DNA from: Fulvia fulva
Lineage: Eukaryota; Ascomycota; Dothideomycetes; Mycosphaerellales; Mycosphaerellaceae
Direction: 5' to 3'
DNA: 64,000 nt
Assembly: GCF_020509005.1 (NCBI RefSeq)
Contig: NC_063017.1
Location: 2,356,001-2,420,000 of the forward strand
Shown: positions 46,726-56,588 of the stretch, piece after piece
Layout of the letters: every line of letters starts with the position of its first letter
Position numbering within the stretch: position 1 is the first letter of the stretch
Notes under the pieces: model-generated
Database searches by the model: none
Told to the model about the DNA's origin: nothing
What the model saw: only the letters and a program-made list of their open reading frames with translations
Position numbers and translations under genes: made by a program

Positions 46726-47999
46726 ACGTACTTTACTACCGAGCGGGCTATACTACCGAGCGGGCTACTCTTACTAAGAACTGTACTACTTCTATAGATA
46801 TAGCTATATAACTACTATTATAGCGTATATTGTCTTTAAACAAGGCTAAACTAACCTTAGCTATCTAGGCTACGAAACGCGACGCGATAATTACGAATCG
46901 ACTTACTATAAAGGTATACGACGCGTCTCGGACTATACTAGGGTATTAATTAAATAGACGACCTCCTCGGGGTAACTACGAGCCTAATTTAAAGAAGCTT
47001 ATAGAGCTAGAAGAGAGGGTAATACTTGATTATATACTCGAGCTAGATCTTAGAGGTTTCCCGCTATTAAAGGCTAGTATACAAGTAATAGCCGATTTAT
47101 TACTATAAGAGAAGGGTCTTAAGCCCGCTAGTCTCAATTGGACAGACAGGTTTATTAGGCGGTATCGTGAGCTAAAGGTTCGTATAACACGTAGATACGA
47201 TCGTTAGCGAGCCCTAATAGAAGATCTAGACGTTATCGAGAAGTAGTTCTTACTTATACGTAATATAAAGGAGAAGTATAGTATCCTTAACTAGGACACC
47301 TATAACTTCGACGAGATAGAGTTTATAATAGGTATCATTACGTCTTAGAGCGTCGTTACGGGTTTAGAAAGGCGTAGTAGAAAGAGGAAGGTCGTTTAAT
47401 AGGGTAATATAGAGGGAGTAGAGAGATAGCGTATTAGATAGCTCTTATACGAAGCAAGATTAGTAAGCTACGCAAGTCTAACGAGGCCCTTATATAGCGG
47501 AAAGTACGAAATCGCAAGTATATTTAGTCTAGAGGGTCTCTAACCTTCGATAAGGCGTCGTAATTAATACCTCTAGAGGATACTAGGAGGTAAGAAGTAA
47601 GTAGAGAGTCGCTAGATAGTGTTTGGCTAGTACTAAGGCTACGACGCTATAAGCGATATAGCGAGTCGGTATTACGGCGGTACTTAGGGTAGTCTATTAT
47701 CTAAAGTAAGCCTAGATAAGGCTCCGCTAGTATAAAGCTTACGAGCTTTACGACCTCGTCTTTTACCTATTTAGGTAAGCTAGTAGCGCGGGTCTAAGCG
47801 GGCCACTTACGTAGCCGTAATAGTCGGGGTATAACGTACGTACCTATTAAGTAGACTTACTAGATAGTAAAGAATCTAAAGAGGAATTGTCCTTCTAGTA
47901 ACGATTCTATAGGATGTCGTCGTATTAAGATACCGTCGTAATTAAAGTAGAAGTAGTATAGTTCTTAGCAAAAGTAGCCCGCTCGGTAGTAAAGTACGT
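46726..47999 (+). mobile_element. Fot/pogo-type DNA transposon, copy 2
   Basis: Terminal inverted repeats are flanked by TA (46,724-46,725 and 48,000-48,001). The left end has two ACTACCGAGCGGGCTA units and the right end only one. The transposase pieces are on the + strand: DNA-binding region (about 46,850-47,110), first DDE Asp in YNFDE (about 47,300), and a C-terminal CCHC-type knuckle (about 47,640-47,850) whose Cys and His codons became Tyr by RIP. A 153-bp solo LTR splits the knuckle. It has the same internal deletion of the catalytic core as copy 1. Confidence 0.88.
47670..47822. mobile_element. Solo LTR inserted in pogo copy 2
   Basis: 153 bp, starting TATTACGGC and ending CCGTAATA (TG...CA before RIP), flanked by the direct repeat gtcgg (47,665-47,669 and 47,823-47,827). 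Pogo copy 1 has the uninterrupted site, which proves insertion. Ends and target size fit a Ty3/gypsy LTR, but its parent is not in the window. Confidence 0.85.
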
Positions 48000-48001
48000 T
48001 A

Positions 48002-48430
48002 TACGTACTTTATACTATCTTTACTCTACTCCTAGAGTATCGTATTCCGCCGAACGACTACTCGCCGGTACCTACCTACGTAGAGTACCTCGTTATACGA
48101 GCCTACTATCGATAGCCCTACGACCGACTATACTTATCTACCTACGATTTAGTATTAGTTAGAGAGGGTACTAGTCTATAATACTTAGAGAGGTTACTAT
48201 AGCCTCTAAATAACTTAATAATACCCTTTAAGATAGTATAAGGACGCCTAAGAACCCTCTACGGCGTATTATATTCGAATAGCCTATAGAAGTAGTATAT
48301 AGTATTATCCTAATTAAGAAGGTGAGGATTCTAGTAAAATAGAAATAACAATAGTCTATAATAGTAAAGCTACCTATATATATACGAGAATAACACTATT
48401 CGATAGAGCATAATTACAATACTTATTCTT
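48002..48430. other. Unassigned RIP-mutated sequence at the edge of the repeat block
   Basis: TpA-rich, with no recognised domain. CpA/TpG frequency becomes normal at about 48,430-48,460. Confidence 0.6.
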
Positions 48431-49399
48431 TTCAATATTAGCTTAATCCACTGACTCGTTATTAAATGACACGGTCGCAATATATCAGCTAGAAACACCT
48501 TCAGCTGTGCGACAGGTGGGACCGTGCGGCAGGTGGGGAAGACTTCTACGAGCGCGATTTTTATTTTCTGAGACTTTGACGACGACCAACTTTCTCTCCC
48601 ACACGCCCATTCACGCTACCGACACCACGCACAAACGATCGCCTCTTCTCCACTGAGCTACACACAGCTCCACGCGTTCGTCAGGCAAAGTTTGCTACTG
48701 TAATTGGCAAAAGAGCACACGACTCCAAGCTTCAGGCACTTGGCGCCTGAGGAATCTCTTCAAGCTGGCGAATACCATCCTTCACCGCAGCAATCTCACT
48801 TCCTGCTAAGACCGGCCCTTCGAATGAAGAGCTTGTCTTGACCTCACTTCCTGCAACTACTCCACCACCTTTCTATGCGTCCTGAGGATCTTCTACGCTG
48901 TTTGTGCAAGCCGAAGAAGTAAGACCAGCAATCCTGCAACAATCGTGACAACTGCTGAAACTTGCATAGGCCCAGATAATACGAGCTACTTGCTGATCTG
49001 ACATTCACCACTACTGCTATAATACCAACAACACCCTCCACTGCCTAACGATCACCTACCACCCGATACTTCCGCCGGGTATCGGAGACACCTTTCTCAC
49101 CGCACCCTCACCGTCGGCACCATTCCGCGCCGCAAGAGCTCTTTTATTCCTCTCTCCGCGAGACCTCCCTAAGATCGACTCAGGTCGTGTAGCTTCCATC
49201 ACCCGCTTGCTGCTGGCGTAAGCCAGCCTCCAAGAACCCAAAGTCCCTGTGGGCCTTCTGTTCTCCATCGATCTCAACAATCGTTGAGCAGCAGACTGAG
49301 CTACCACTATTCCTCAAGAGCCGAGACATCTGCAACAGGCAGCAGCGTACTAGTCAAGAGAGGAATCTTCCAAGAACATCCGCGAGGAACAGCTTGGAG
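48431..49399 (+). promoter_or_regulatory. Upstream region and probable long leader of the AdoMetDC gene
   Basis: Normal composition, no supported gene. The minus-strand frames at 48,844-49,041 and 49,056-49,307 have no recognisable similarity. The only ATG between 48,850 and 49,399 starts a short upstream ORF (separate entry). A possible leader intron lies at 48,919-48,969 (GTAAGA...CATAG). Confidence 0.5.
48875..48922 (+). promoter_or_regulatory. Candidate upstream ORF of the AdoMetDC gene
   Basis: ATG plus 14 codons and a TAA stop (MRPEDLLRCLCKPKK), about 480 bp before the main ATG. Upstream ORFs control AdoMetDC translation in plants and mammals; whether this one is transcribed is unknown. 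If the possible intron at 48,919-48,969 is spliced, its stop is removed and it extends to about 25 codons. Confidence 0.35.
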
Positions 49400-50968
49400 A
49401 TGGTCAACGTAGAGATTCCACCTCACTACACAAACTCGCCGGCCGGATCACTTAGTGGTACGCCGCATTTGACGATCAATAAGGACATTACTGCTCTCGA
49501 TCTCGACAGCAGCAATGCATTCGAAGGGCCAGAGAAGCTCCTAGAGGTATGGTTCAGTCCATCGGAGAAGGCGCTTCCAGCGTCTGCTTCTCCACTGGGC
49601 TTGAAGGCTGTCTCGCAGGACTCATGGAAGGAGATGCTTGACCTGGTGAACTGCAAGGTTTTATCGGTCATCGATTCTAAGAACGTCGATGCATACCTTC
49701 TGTCGGAGTCGAGCATGTTTGTCTTTCCGCACAAGCTGGTGCTGAAGACATGCGGCACAACTACGCTCTTGCTAGGCTTGTCCCGCATGCTGGAGATCGC
49801 AGCTCTCGAGGCTGGCTTCCCACATGTCAAGGCCGGCTTCGGCGATGGAGTCACTGCAGCAGCTACTCCTTACCGTGTGTTCTACAGCCGCAAGAATTTC
49901 CTGTTCCCGACTCAGCAGCGCGGACCACACCGCAGCTGGCGTGATGAGGTGCGCTACCTCGACAAGATGTTCTTAGGCGGCAGCGCCTACATGATTGGCA
50001 AGATGAACGGCGATCATTGGTACCTGTACATCACTGGACCACGTACTCAATTGACTCCGCCCGCCACGCCAGAGGAGCAGGTCTTCCAGACCCCGACGCA
50101 GAAGACGATGCTGCCTGAGAAGCTCAACGGCATGAGCTTGGCTGACGCGGAGCCAGAGGATGAGACTTTGGAGATCCTCATGATTGACCTGGAGGAAGAC
50201 AATGCTCGCCAATTCTACCTGGAGGATGCCAGCAACATTGCGCAGGACAACGCACGCCGTGCCCACCTCCTTCGCAAGGATGCTTTCCACCACTTGGGTG
50301 TCATTCCAGAAGCCAATGGTTCTGATCCAAGCATTTCTGGCAATACTGTCGTCAACGGAGGCGACGACCCATCGTTCGATGTCTTCGCGCAGACTTCCAG
50401 CGACCACTCTGGCTACAGCACCCCAGCCGACGAAGAGCCATTGACCTGTGCCGAAGAGCTCAGCACCGAAGGCCACACCCTTGGCTCAGTCGTCACCGAG
50501 AACTGTGGCCTCGCAGACGTCTATCCGACCTCCAAGTACCCTGACGCCCGCATTGATTCCTACCTCTTCACACCCTGCGGCTACTCCGCCAACGGCGTCG
50601 TTCCCATGCCCGGCGATGGCGAGTCCACCAATTACTGGACCGTTCACGTTACGCCAGAGCCACAATGCTCCTACGCCAGTTTCGAGACCAATGTTCCAAC
50701 CCGCCACACTGGTCGTCAGACCGTTGATGTTGTGCAGCAGGTCGTGGGAATCTTCAAGCCGGGTCGCTTCAGTGTCACGTTGTTCGAGGCGAAGGATGGC
50801 GAAGATCAGGCGTACGCCAAGAACGATAAGCGTATGGATCACATCAAGGGCTACCGCAGAGTTGATCGGATTGTGCACGATTTGGAGGGCTACGAGTTGG
50901 TTTTCAGGTACTTTGAGAGGAATGATTGGGAGGGTGGTGCTCCGAGGTTGGGGGAGCCTAGCCCGTGA
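49400..50968 (+). CDS. spe2: S-adenosylmethionine decarboxylase proenzyme
   Basis: It decarboxylates S-adenosylmethionine to supply aminopropyl groups for spermidine and spermine synthesis. The 522-residue product has the substrate-binding glutamates in FEGPEKLLEVWF (E42, E45). It has the self-cleavage site in LSESSMF (E103|S104, whose Ser becomes the pyruvoyl cofactor), Cys118 in LKTCGTT, and the processing pair Ser396 (CGYSANG) and His416 (WTVHVTPE). A long region rich in acidic residues and Ser/Thr (about 215-365) separates the two halves and makes the protein longer than the animal enzyme (about 330). The start is the ATG at 49,400; the open frame extends only to a TTG at 49,394. No intron is needed. 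It converges on the SLATT gene, with 242 bp between stops. Confidence 0.95.
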   Translation: MVNVEIPPHYTNSPAGSLSGTPHLTINKDITALDLDSSNAFEGPEKLLEVWFSPSEKALPASASPLGLKAVSQDSWKEMLDLVNCKVLSVIDSKNVDAYLLSESSMFVFPHKLVLKTCGTTTLLLGLSRMLEIAALEAGFPHVKAGFGDGVTAAATPYRVFYSRKNFLFPTQQRGPHRSWRDEVRYLDKMFLGGSAYMIGKMNGDHWYLYITGPRTQLTPPATPEEQVFQTPTQKTMLPEKLNGMSLADAEPEDETLEILMIDLEEDNARQFYLEDASNIAQDNARRAHLLRKDAFHHLGVIPEANGSDPSISGNTVVNGGDDPSFDVFAQTSSDHSGYSTPADEEPLTCAEELSTEGHTLGSVVTENCGLADVYPTSKYPDARIDSYLFTPCGYSANGVVPMPGDGESTNYWTVHVTPEPQCSYASFETNVPTRHTGRQTVDVVQQVVGIFKPGRFSVTLFEAKDGEDQAYAKNDKRMDHIKGYRRVDRIVHDLEGYELVFRYFERNDWEGGAPRLGEPSP

Positions 50969-51210
50969 GGCTCGGTATGAGAAGAGTGACGGGAGATGGA
51001 TTGTGGAGGAGCGATTTTCCCTTTAGTGTTATGGCTGCTTGATGCTTACCTGCTGCTTACTTGCGTGCGATGCGTGCTTGATAGCGTGCTTAGAAGGAGT
51101 TTTGCTGTCTTGTTTATACCCATTAATGATTGCGTGGTGTTATGGGATATCTGCTTTCTCTCTTCTCTCTGTGATCTCGTGCACAAGCTCTTCCCCATTT
51201 CCAGCCCGTG

Positions 51211-52425
51211 TCAAGTTCCACTCAGATCTTCGGTCACTTTCCGAGTGTTGCTCGCCAATGCTTCCTGCGCCTTCGACTCTTTGTCTTTGTTCGATTTCGA
51301 CCTCACCAATTTCGCCGAAGTGGCGGGACTTTCATCAGGATCTACTGCAGCTGTGGTCGGTGGCGGTGGAGCAGGTTGCATTTGATCCGCCGCGGGTGCG
51401 GGAGCACCGCTGCTTGGCCCGTGGGTACTCTCGATGGTCTTCAGTAAGTCTTCCGCCAGCTGAGGCTTGCCTTCCACTGCCTTGGAGATGTCGGATGGAG
51501 CCGGGGTGTCTGCGATAGAGACGGCTGCTGGAGGTTCATCCTTCTTGGCGGGAGCTTTCGTGGCCGGACTTTCATCTGGGTCGGCAGCAGGTTCGGGAGC
51601 AGGTACGGGTGCCGCAGCAGGCGTGGCGGCGGAGGGCAATGGCGCGGCAGGTATTGGCACTGCAGCAGGCGTCGCTTCGGTCCGACCTCGAAGTCCACCG
51701 GTGTTATGCCCATCCATCGAGATTCCTGATCCATAGAAATCGGGGTCATTCATGGTATTCGTCTTCACAGCTCGATCGTAGAGTCTCGTTAAACGAGCGA
51801 CCTCACTACGCACAGTGACAGACTCGTCAGTGTCAATTGCGTCGTATCCATGGACTTTCTGGCTGATACCCTTCCACATCACAGCAGAATTCTCGATCTC
51901 ATCTACCACCCTATCCAGATCATCACGGAACATCCTCGCGCGCATTGGCTGACCCCGGGACTTCAGGAAAGCGACTAGACCTGCAATGACAGTGTTCAAG
52001 GCGCCGAAGATGGTGATTAGGACACGGCTCTGATCGCTCGCACCGAGACCTGTGAGCGTGGCGCCGAGGACTATCTGCGAGAGGAGCAAGGTGTTGGTTA
52101 AGGTTGAGCTGAAGTAGTACATTCTTTCCTGGTATTTTCGATGGTTGACAGCCCGATTGTATAGACTGTCCTTGGGCGGTACGTGCTTCTTGCCTGGTGG
52201 GTGGTCGAATGGAGGGTTGCCTATAAGCCGACAGAATTGGTTATAGGCGTCTGGGAGGTCAACGATTGCTATTTCCTGTCTTCCTCCGTAAGGACCTGAG
52301 GATTTGGAAACTGGTTTTCGCTCCGTGTCTTGTCGACCCCCGTTTGAGCTTGGAAACTGTAGGAGTGGTGCTCGCTCGTCAAAGGACGGGGACATATCCG
52401 GGCGCCTCTGCTCGCGGTAGGGCAT
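51211..52425 (-). CDS. SLATT-domain two-transmembrane protein (fungal type)
   Basis: 404 residues. After an N-terminal disordered part (1-50) comes a SLATT-like domain (about 85-215). It has a conserved-looking NHRKYQERMYYFSST entry helix, two membrane segments (about 106-127 and 135-154) with a short turn, and a charged helix (RMFRDDLDRVVDEIE). The C-terminal 165 residues are Pro/Ala-rich and contain DPDESPAT twice. SLATT domains were described as membrane effectors linked to nucleotide-signalling conflict systems in bacteria, with a separate fungal branch; the role in fungi is not known to me. Pore formation or membrane signalling is inference. The start ATG has no competing upstream choice. 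It is divergent from elp3. Confidence 0.8.
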   Translation of the reverse strand: MPYREQRRPDMSPSFDERAPLLQFPSSNGGRQDTERKPVSKSSGPYGGRQEIAIVDLPDAYNQFCRLIGNPPFDHPPGKKHVPPKDSLYNRAVNHRKYQERMYYFSSTLTNTLLLSQIVLGATLTGLGASDQSRVLITIFGALNTVIAGLVAFLKSRGQPMRARMFRDDLDRVVDEIENSAVMWKGISQKVHGYDAIDTDESVTVRSEVARLTRLYDRAVKTNTMNDPDFYGSGISMDGHNTGGLRGRTEATPAAVPIPAAPLPSAATPAAAPVPAPEPAADPDESPATKAPAKKDEPPAAVSIADTPAPSDISKAVEGKPQLAEDLLKTIESTHGPSSGAPAPAADQMQPAPPPPTTAAVDPDESPATSAKLVRSKSNKDKESKAQEALASNTRKVTEDLSGT

Positions 52426-53160
52426 TCCGGGTTGGTGGTTCCTAGGCTGACAGTGTTGTATTCTGTCGAATGAGATATTGGTAGCGTCAGCTTAGCATGC
52501 TTCTTATTCCTCGTCAATACAATGATTCAAGAGTTATGAGCGGACCAGGAAAAAGAAACGCGCTCTACAGGCCATAACGGTGAGGCACGTGCTGAGCGCC
52601 ACATTGGCTGAAGATCAAATATGCTCCCTGCGGTCGATGTGCGTCAACAGAACAGCGCTGCAACAGCCAGAAGTCTGAGGTCGCAGCAACATACTACTGC
52701 TGGTGCACCCAAGCAGATATGTCTTCTACATGTTCCAGAGGATGCAGTCGTTGCCTCCCGAGATCCAGGCGTTGATGATTTGACTTTCGGAAAGAGCCAT
52801 GGGTCTTGTCTTGTCTCGAGCGCTCAAGAGCCATGCCGCCGATGAGGACTAAATGCTGTTGAAGCTGTGCGAACCATGTTGCACCACGCCACAGTTGAGG
52901 TCCATTGTAACACACGTGCAAGTTGGGTTGACGTCAAGGGAGAAGATACGTGTACATGGATCGTTCGTGGAAGCCACCTGGGCAGGCAAGAAGTAAAGAC
53001 TGAGATCCCTGTACCTGGGAGCCTGCAGGCGCGAGCCGTTGCATGTGAGCCAACCAAAATTTGCTTAGTCTAGCTCAAGCCCAGTGATTTCATGACATGC
53101 AGTCTCAGAACATCATTCCACCTCATCAGCTCGCGCGCAGGTCGCTGTGATACCGACAAG
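52426..53160. promoter_or_regulatory. Divergent intergenic region, SLATT gene and elp3
   Basis: 735 bp that must hold both promoters. Short frames on both strands (74-77 codons) show no similarity. An in-frame ATG at 53,092 lies 69 nt before the chosen elp3 start. Confidence 0.5.
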
Positions 53161-54909
53161 ATGGCGACGATGACGGAGACGTGGACGGATAGCACGCAGA
53201 ACAAGAAGCGTCTGCCAGCAGCGAAACGGGCCAAGCTGGCGCCCGAGAACGAACGGTACATACGAGCGTGCGCCGACATCGCCAACAGTCTGGTGGAAGA
53301 TGACGAGAAAGTGCAGGCAGGAGGGCCAAAGAAGGATGTCAACCTCAACTCGCTGCGGTCGCACTTTGCCAAGAAACACTTCCTTGGTCGTCAGCCGCCT
53401 TTGACCGACATCATCGCCGCCGTGCCTGAGCAGTACAAGAAGTACATCTTGCCCAAGCTCATCGCCAAGCCCATTCGAAGTGCGAGTGGTATTGCGGTGG
53501 TGGCAGTCATGTGCAAGCCGCATCGATGTCCACACATCGCATACACGGGCAACATCTGCGTGTACTGTCCCGGTGGGCCAGACTCGGACTTCGAGTACAG
53601 CACACAGTCCTACACCGGCTACGAGCCAACGAGTATGCGCGCCATTCGTGCAAGATACGACCCGTTCGAGCAGGCAAGAGGCAGAGTCGATCAGATACGC
53701 AACATGGGCCACAGCGTGGACAAAGTGGAGTACATCATCATGGGTGGCACTTTCATGTCGCTGAGCCCAAAGTATCGTGAAGAGTTCATCTCCCAGCTGC
53801 ACAATGCGCTTTCTGGCTACCAGACGAACAACGTCGATGAGGCTGTCATGGCAGGTGAGCAGAGTAATACAAAGTGCGTGGGCATAACAATTGAGACCAG
53901 ACCGGACTACTGTCTTCCTCCCCACCTGACAGACATGCTTCGTTACGGCTGCACCCGACTGGAGGTTGGTGTGCAATCGCTGTACGAAGATGTCGCACGA
54001 GATACGAACAGAGGCCACACAGTCAAAGCCGTCTGCGAGACCTTCTGTCAAGCAAAAGATGCTGGCTTCAAGGTCGTCTCGCACATGATGCCAGATCTGC
54101 CCAACGTCGGTCTTGAGCGCGATTTGTTCCAATTCCAGGAGTACTTCTCGAACCCAGCCTTCCGCACAGACGGGCTCAAGATCTACCCTACGCTGGTCAT
54201 CCGTGGTACCGGTCTGTACGAGCTATGGCGGACAGGTAGGTACAAGAATTACACTCCTAACGTCCTCATCGATATCGTCGCGCGCATTTTGGCTCTCATT
54301 CCTCCTTGGACACGTATCTATCGAGTACAACGAGACATTCCAATGCCACTGGTCACTTCTGGCGTCGAGAAGGGTAATCTACGTGAGCTCGCTTTGGCAC
54401 GCATGAAAGACTTCGGAACCACATGCCGTGACGTTCGAACGAGGGAAGTCGGCATCAACGAGGCCAAGAACAAGATCAGACCCAACCAAGTCGAGCTTGT
54501 CCGCCGAGACTATACTGCGAACGGCGGCTGGGAGACTTTCTTGGCGTACGAAGATTCGAAGCAGGACATTCTCATTGCACTGCTTCGACTACGCAAGTGC
54601 TCAGAGAAGTACACATATCGGGAGGAGCTCATCTCTCAGCCGAGCAGTCTGGTGCGCGAACTTCATGTCTATGGCTCAGCGGTTCCGATTCATGAACGTG
54701 TCAAGGGCAAGTCGCAACATCAAGGTTATGGTACGCTTCTGATGCAGGAAGCTGAGCGCATCGCGAGAGATGAGCATGGCTCTCGGAAACTCTCCATCAT
54801 CTCTGGCGTTGGTGTTCGAGGATACTACAAACGTCTGGGGTACTATCTGGACGGACCTTATATGAGCAAGGATCTGGATCAGGAGGAGGCTGATAGTGAT
54901 GCAGATTGA
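53161..54909 (+). CDS. elp3: Elongator complex catalytic subunit Elp3
   Basis: It is the catalytic subunit of Elongator, which modifies the wobble uridine (position 34) of certain tRNAs (cm5U/mcm5U pathway) using radical SAM chemistry and acetyl-CoA. The 582-residue product has the radical SAM cluster motif in [14 protein letters not shown] (Cys123, Cys133, Cys136). The highly conserved [20 protein letters not shown] stretch follows. A C-terminal GNAT acetyltransferase domain (about 415-575) has the acetyl-CoA loop [10 protein letters not shown]. The length fits the family (about 550). I chose ATG 53,161 because the conserved part starts soon after it and its context is good; ATG 53,092 would add 23 non-conserved residues. 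The gene is uninterrupted. Confidence 0.97.
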   Translation: MATMTETWTDSTQNKKRLPAAKRAKLAPENERYIRACADIANSLVEDDEKVQAGGPKKDVNLNSLRSHFAKKHFLGRQPPLTDIIAAVPEQYKKYILPKLIAKPIRSASGIAVVAVMCKPHRCPHIAYTGNICVYCPGGPDSDFEYSTQSYTGYEPTSMRAIRARYDPFEQARGRVDQIRNMGHSVDKVEYIIMGGTFMSLSPKYREEFISQLHNALSGYQTNNVDEAVMAGEQSNTKCVGITIETRPDYCLPPHLTDMLRYGCTRLEVGVQSLYEDVARDTNRGHTVKAVCETFCQAKDAGFKVVSHMMPDLPNVGLERDLFQFQEYFSNPAFRTDGLKIYPTLVIRGTGLYELWRTGRYKNYTPNVLIDIVARILALIPPWTRIYRVQRDIPMPLVTSGVEKGNLRELALARMKDFGTTCRDVRTREVGINEAKNKIRPNQVELVRRDYTANGGWETFLAYEDSKQDILIALLRLRKCSEKYTYREELISQPSSLVRELHVYGSAVPIHERVKGKSQHQGYGTLLMQEAERIARDEHGSRKLSIISGVGVRGYYKRLGYYLDGPYMSKDLDQEEADSDAD

Positions 54910-55516
54910 GCTGGGATACACAGTTCTGTCTTCTCACGCCCATCACATCGTTGAGTTGCACGATTGACTGCGGACTTGGTACGAAATGAATCGATGGCAA
55001 TACGACTGCCTTCTCATGGACCTCCAACCAACCTCGAGCGTGGTAACAAGCCACATCGCCGTATGGAGCTGTCAGCGGATCTAGTAGAGCTGCTTGATGT
55101 GCGCACTGAGCAGCCTTGAAAGATCCCCGCAACGACGACTTTGCTGGACCAGAATCTACATCACTTCTCGGATGCTTTCGACAGGGGGTTCGGGCACCGT
55201 GAGTGGTCATCGCGCTCATAGAGTGTGCTCGCTGAGCCACAGCGTGCAGCCCAGCTTCGAAGCTCTGTCGTGGAACAGCCGTAGCTGCACTGCGTGTCAT
55301 ATGCTCCTTCAGCCGTCAAAACAATGCTCTGACACGCCGTGATACATACGTATTATTGCATCGTCACACGGCGGCTGCTCGATCTCCACAGCCATCTGCC
55401 GCCACTCCTGCTGTGTCACCACACCTTTAGCGGCGCCAACCGATAGGGTGGGCCAAGATCGATCAACTCACCTCACGCCATTCATGACTTCGTTTCATCA
55501 GGCTAAGAACTACACG
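54910..55516. other. Intergenic region, elp3 to methyltransferase
   Basis: 607 bp holding the elp3 3' end and the methyltransferase promoter. The - strand frame 55,300-54,797 overlaps the elp3 end and has no similarity. No RNA gene seen. Confidence 0.5.
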
Positions 55517-56432
55517 ATGGAGACCGTTCATGAGCAACGTACATACCACGAGACATCCAGCCCCTACCCTCTGCCCAACGAGTACGCCTCTCTATCGTGC
55601 TCACTCTATAGCATATCCTAACCATCCTCTCAGCGCAACAGAACACGAACGTCTCGACCTCCAGAATGCCGCCATCGACACAGCCATGCACGACAAACCA
55701 ATCCACTCCCCTCTCGCCAGCCCCAAGAAAATACTAGACGTCGGCTGCGGAACCGGGTTCATGATCAAGCACTTCGCCCAAACATACCCCAGCGTCGAAA
55801 GCATCATTGGCGTAGACCTCTCACCAGCAGTGGGAGATGTCCCTGACAACGTAACTCTCATCAAAGGCGACTTCCACGCTCTCGTTGAGCAGAACCATCC
55901 TGACCTCCAGCCTGAAACTTTCGACCTCGTCTTCTCCCGGGCGTTAGCTTACGGCATGACGGACTGGCCTGGCCACATCCATAAAGCCATCTTCCTGCTC
56001 AAGCCAGGTGGATATCTTGAAACCCACGAATTGGACTTTGACCTCTTCGACCAGGATCGCATCCCCATGTCCCCATCACTGTCTTGGCACAGTGCGTACA
56101 TCAACGCCTTTGCAGCACGCGGTGCAGATCTTCACGCAGGACGCAAGGTCGAGCATCTCATGCAGAAAGCAGGTCTCGTGGATGTACGGGTCGAGAAGTG
56201 TAGACTCCTGTTCGGGCCATGGGATGGACATTCCGAGTATGATGTGATGGCGGCGTATGCGCCAAAGTATTTGCCCGATGCCGTTGGCGTTGCGTTCGAG
56301 AAGATGGCCGCTGGATTACACAACGCGGAGAAAGTGGAGGGGGTGAAGGAGGCGATATTCGAGGACTTGGGGCATCCTATGAAATGGTTGCATTTTCCGC
56401 TTTATGTTGTGTGGGGGAGGAGGAAATGCTGA
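55517..56432 (+). CDS. LaeA-like SAM-dependent methyltransferase (two exons)
   Basis: join(55517..55581,55634..56432), 287 residues. Exon 1 encodes the N-terminal RTYHETSSPYPLPN motif of LaeA-like proteins. A 52-nt intron (GTACGC, branch CTAAC at about 55,618, CTCAG) is removed, and the join gives PLPNDATEHERLDLQ, the family's PND...RLDLQ signature. The class I methyltransferase fold follows: SAM-binding LDVGCGTGF, acidic GVDLSP, the DWPGHIHKA block and LKPGGYLE. The single-frame reading that starts at 55,530 is in another frame upstream of the intron and is wrong. Members of this family include regulators of secondary metabolism and many with unknown substrates; the substrate here is not known. 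It converges on the GH16 gene (156 bp between stops). Confidence 0.85.
55582..55633 (+). other. Intron of the LaeA-like gene
   Basis: 52 nt, GT-AG, with a CTAAC branch site about 12 nt before the acceptor. Confidence 0.85.
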
Positions 56433-56588
56433 GCAAGATAGACAAATCGACACAGGTACACGTACTTGAAGGTTACGAAATCTCCATCCTCTATCTCAGC
56501 CCTCGCTCACTCGCAAGTACTGTATGGGTATCTCTACGTGCCACAAACTCCCCAAATGAGAACAAGAAAACGAACCACACATCTCCCC

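Noticed and set aside
49973..50476. 167-codon frame antisense to the AdoMetDC gene
   Set aside because: It is a shadow frame within a conserved enzyme gene.
53113..54132. 339-codon frame antisense to elp3
   Set aside because: It overlaps a strongly conserved gene throughout and has no recognisable domain; it is a shadow of biased codon use.
54797..55300. 167-codon - strand frame overlapping the elp3 3' end
   Set aside because: No similarity, and it overlaps conserved coding sequence.
55530..55640. Methyltransferase start at ATG 55,530
   Set aside because: It is in a different frame from the conserved N-terminal motif; the region includes a clear intron, and the family motif appears only with the start at 55,517 and splicing.
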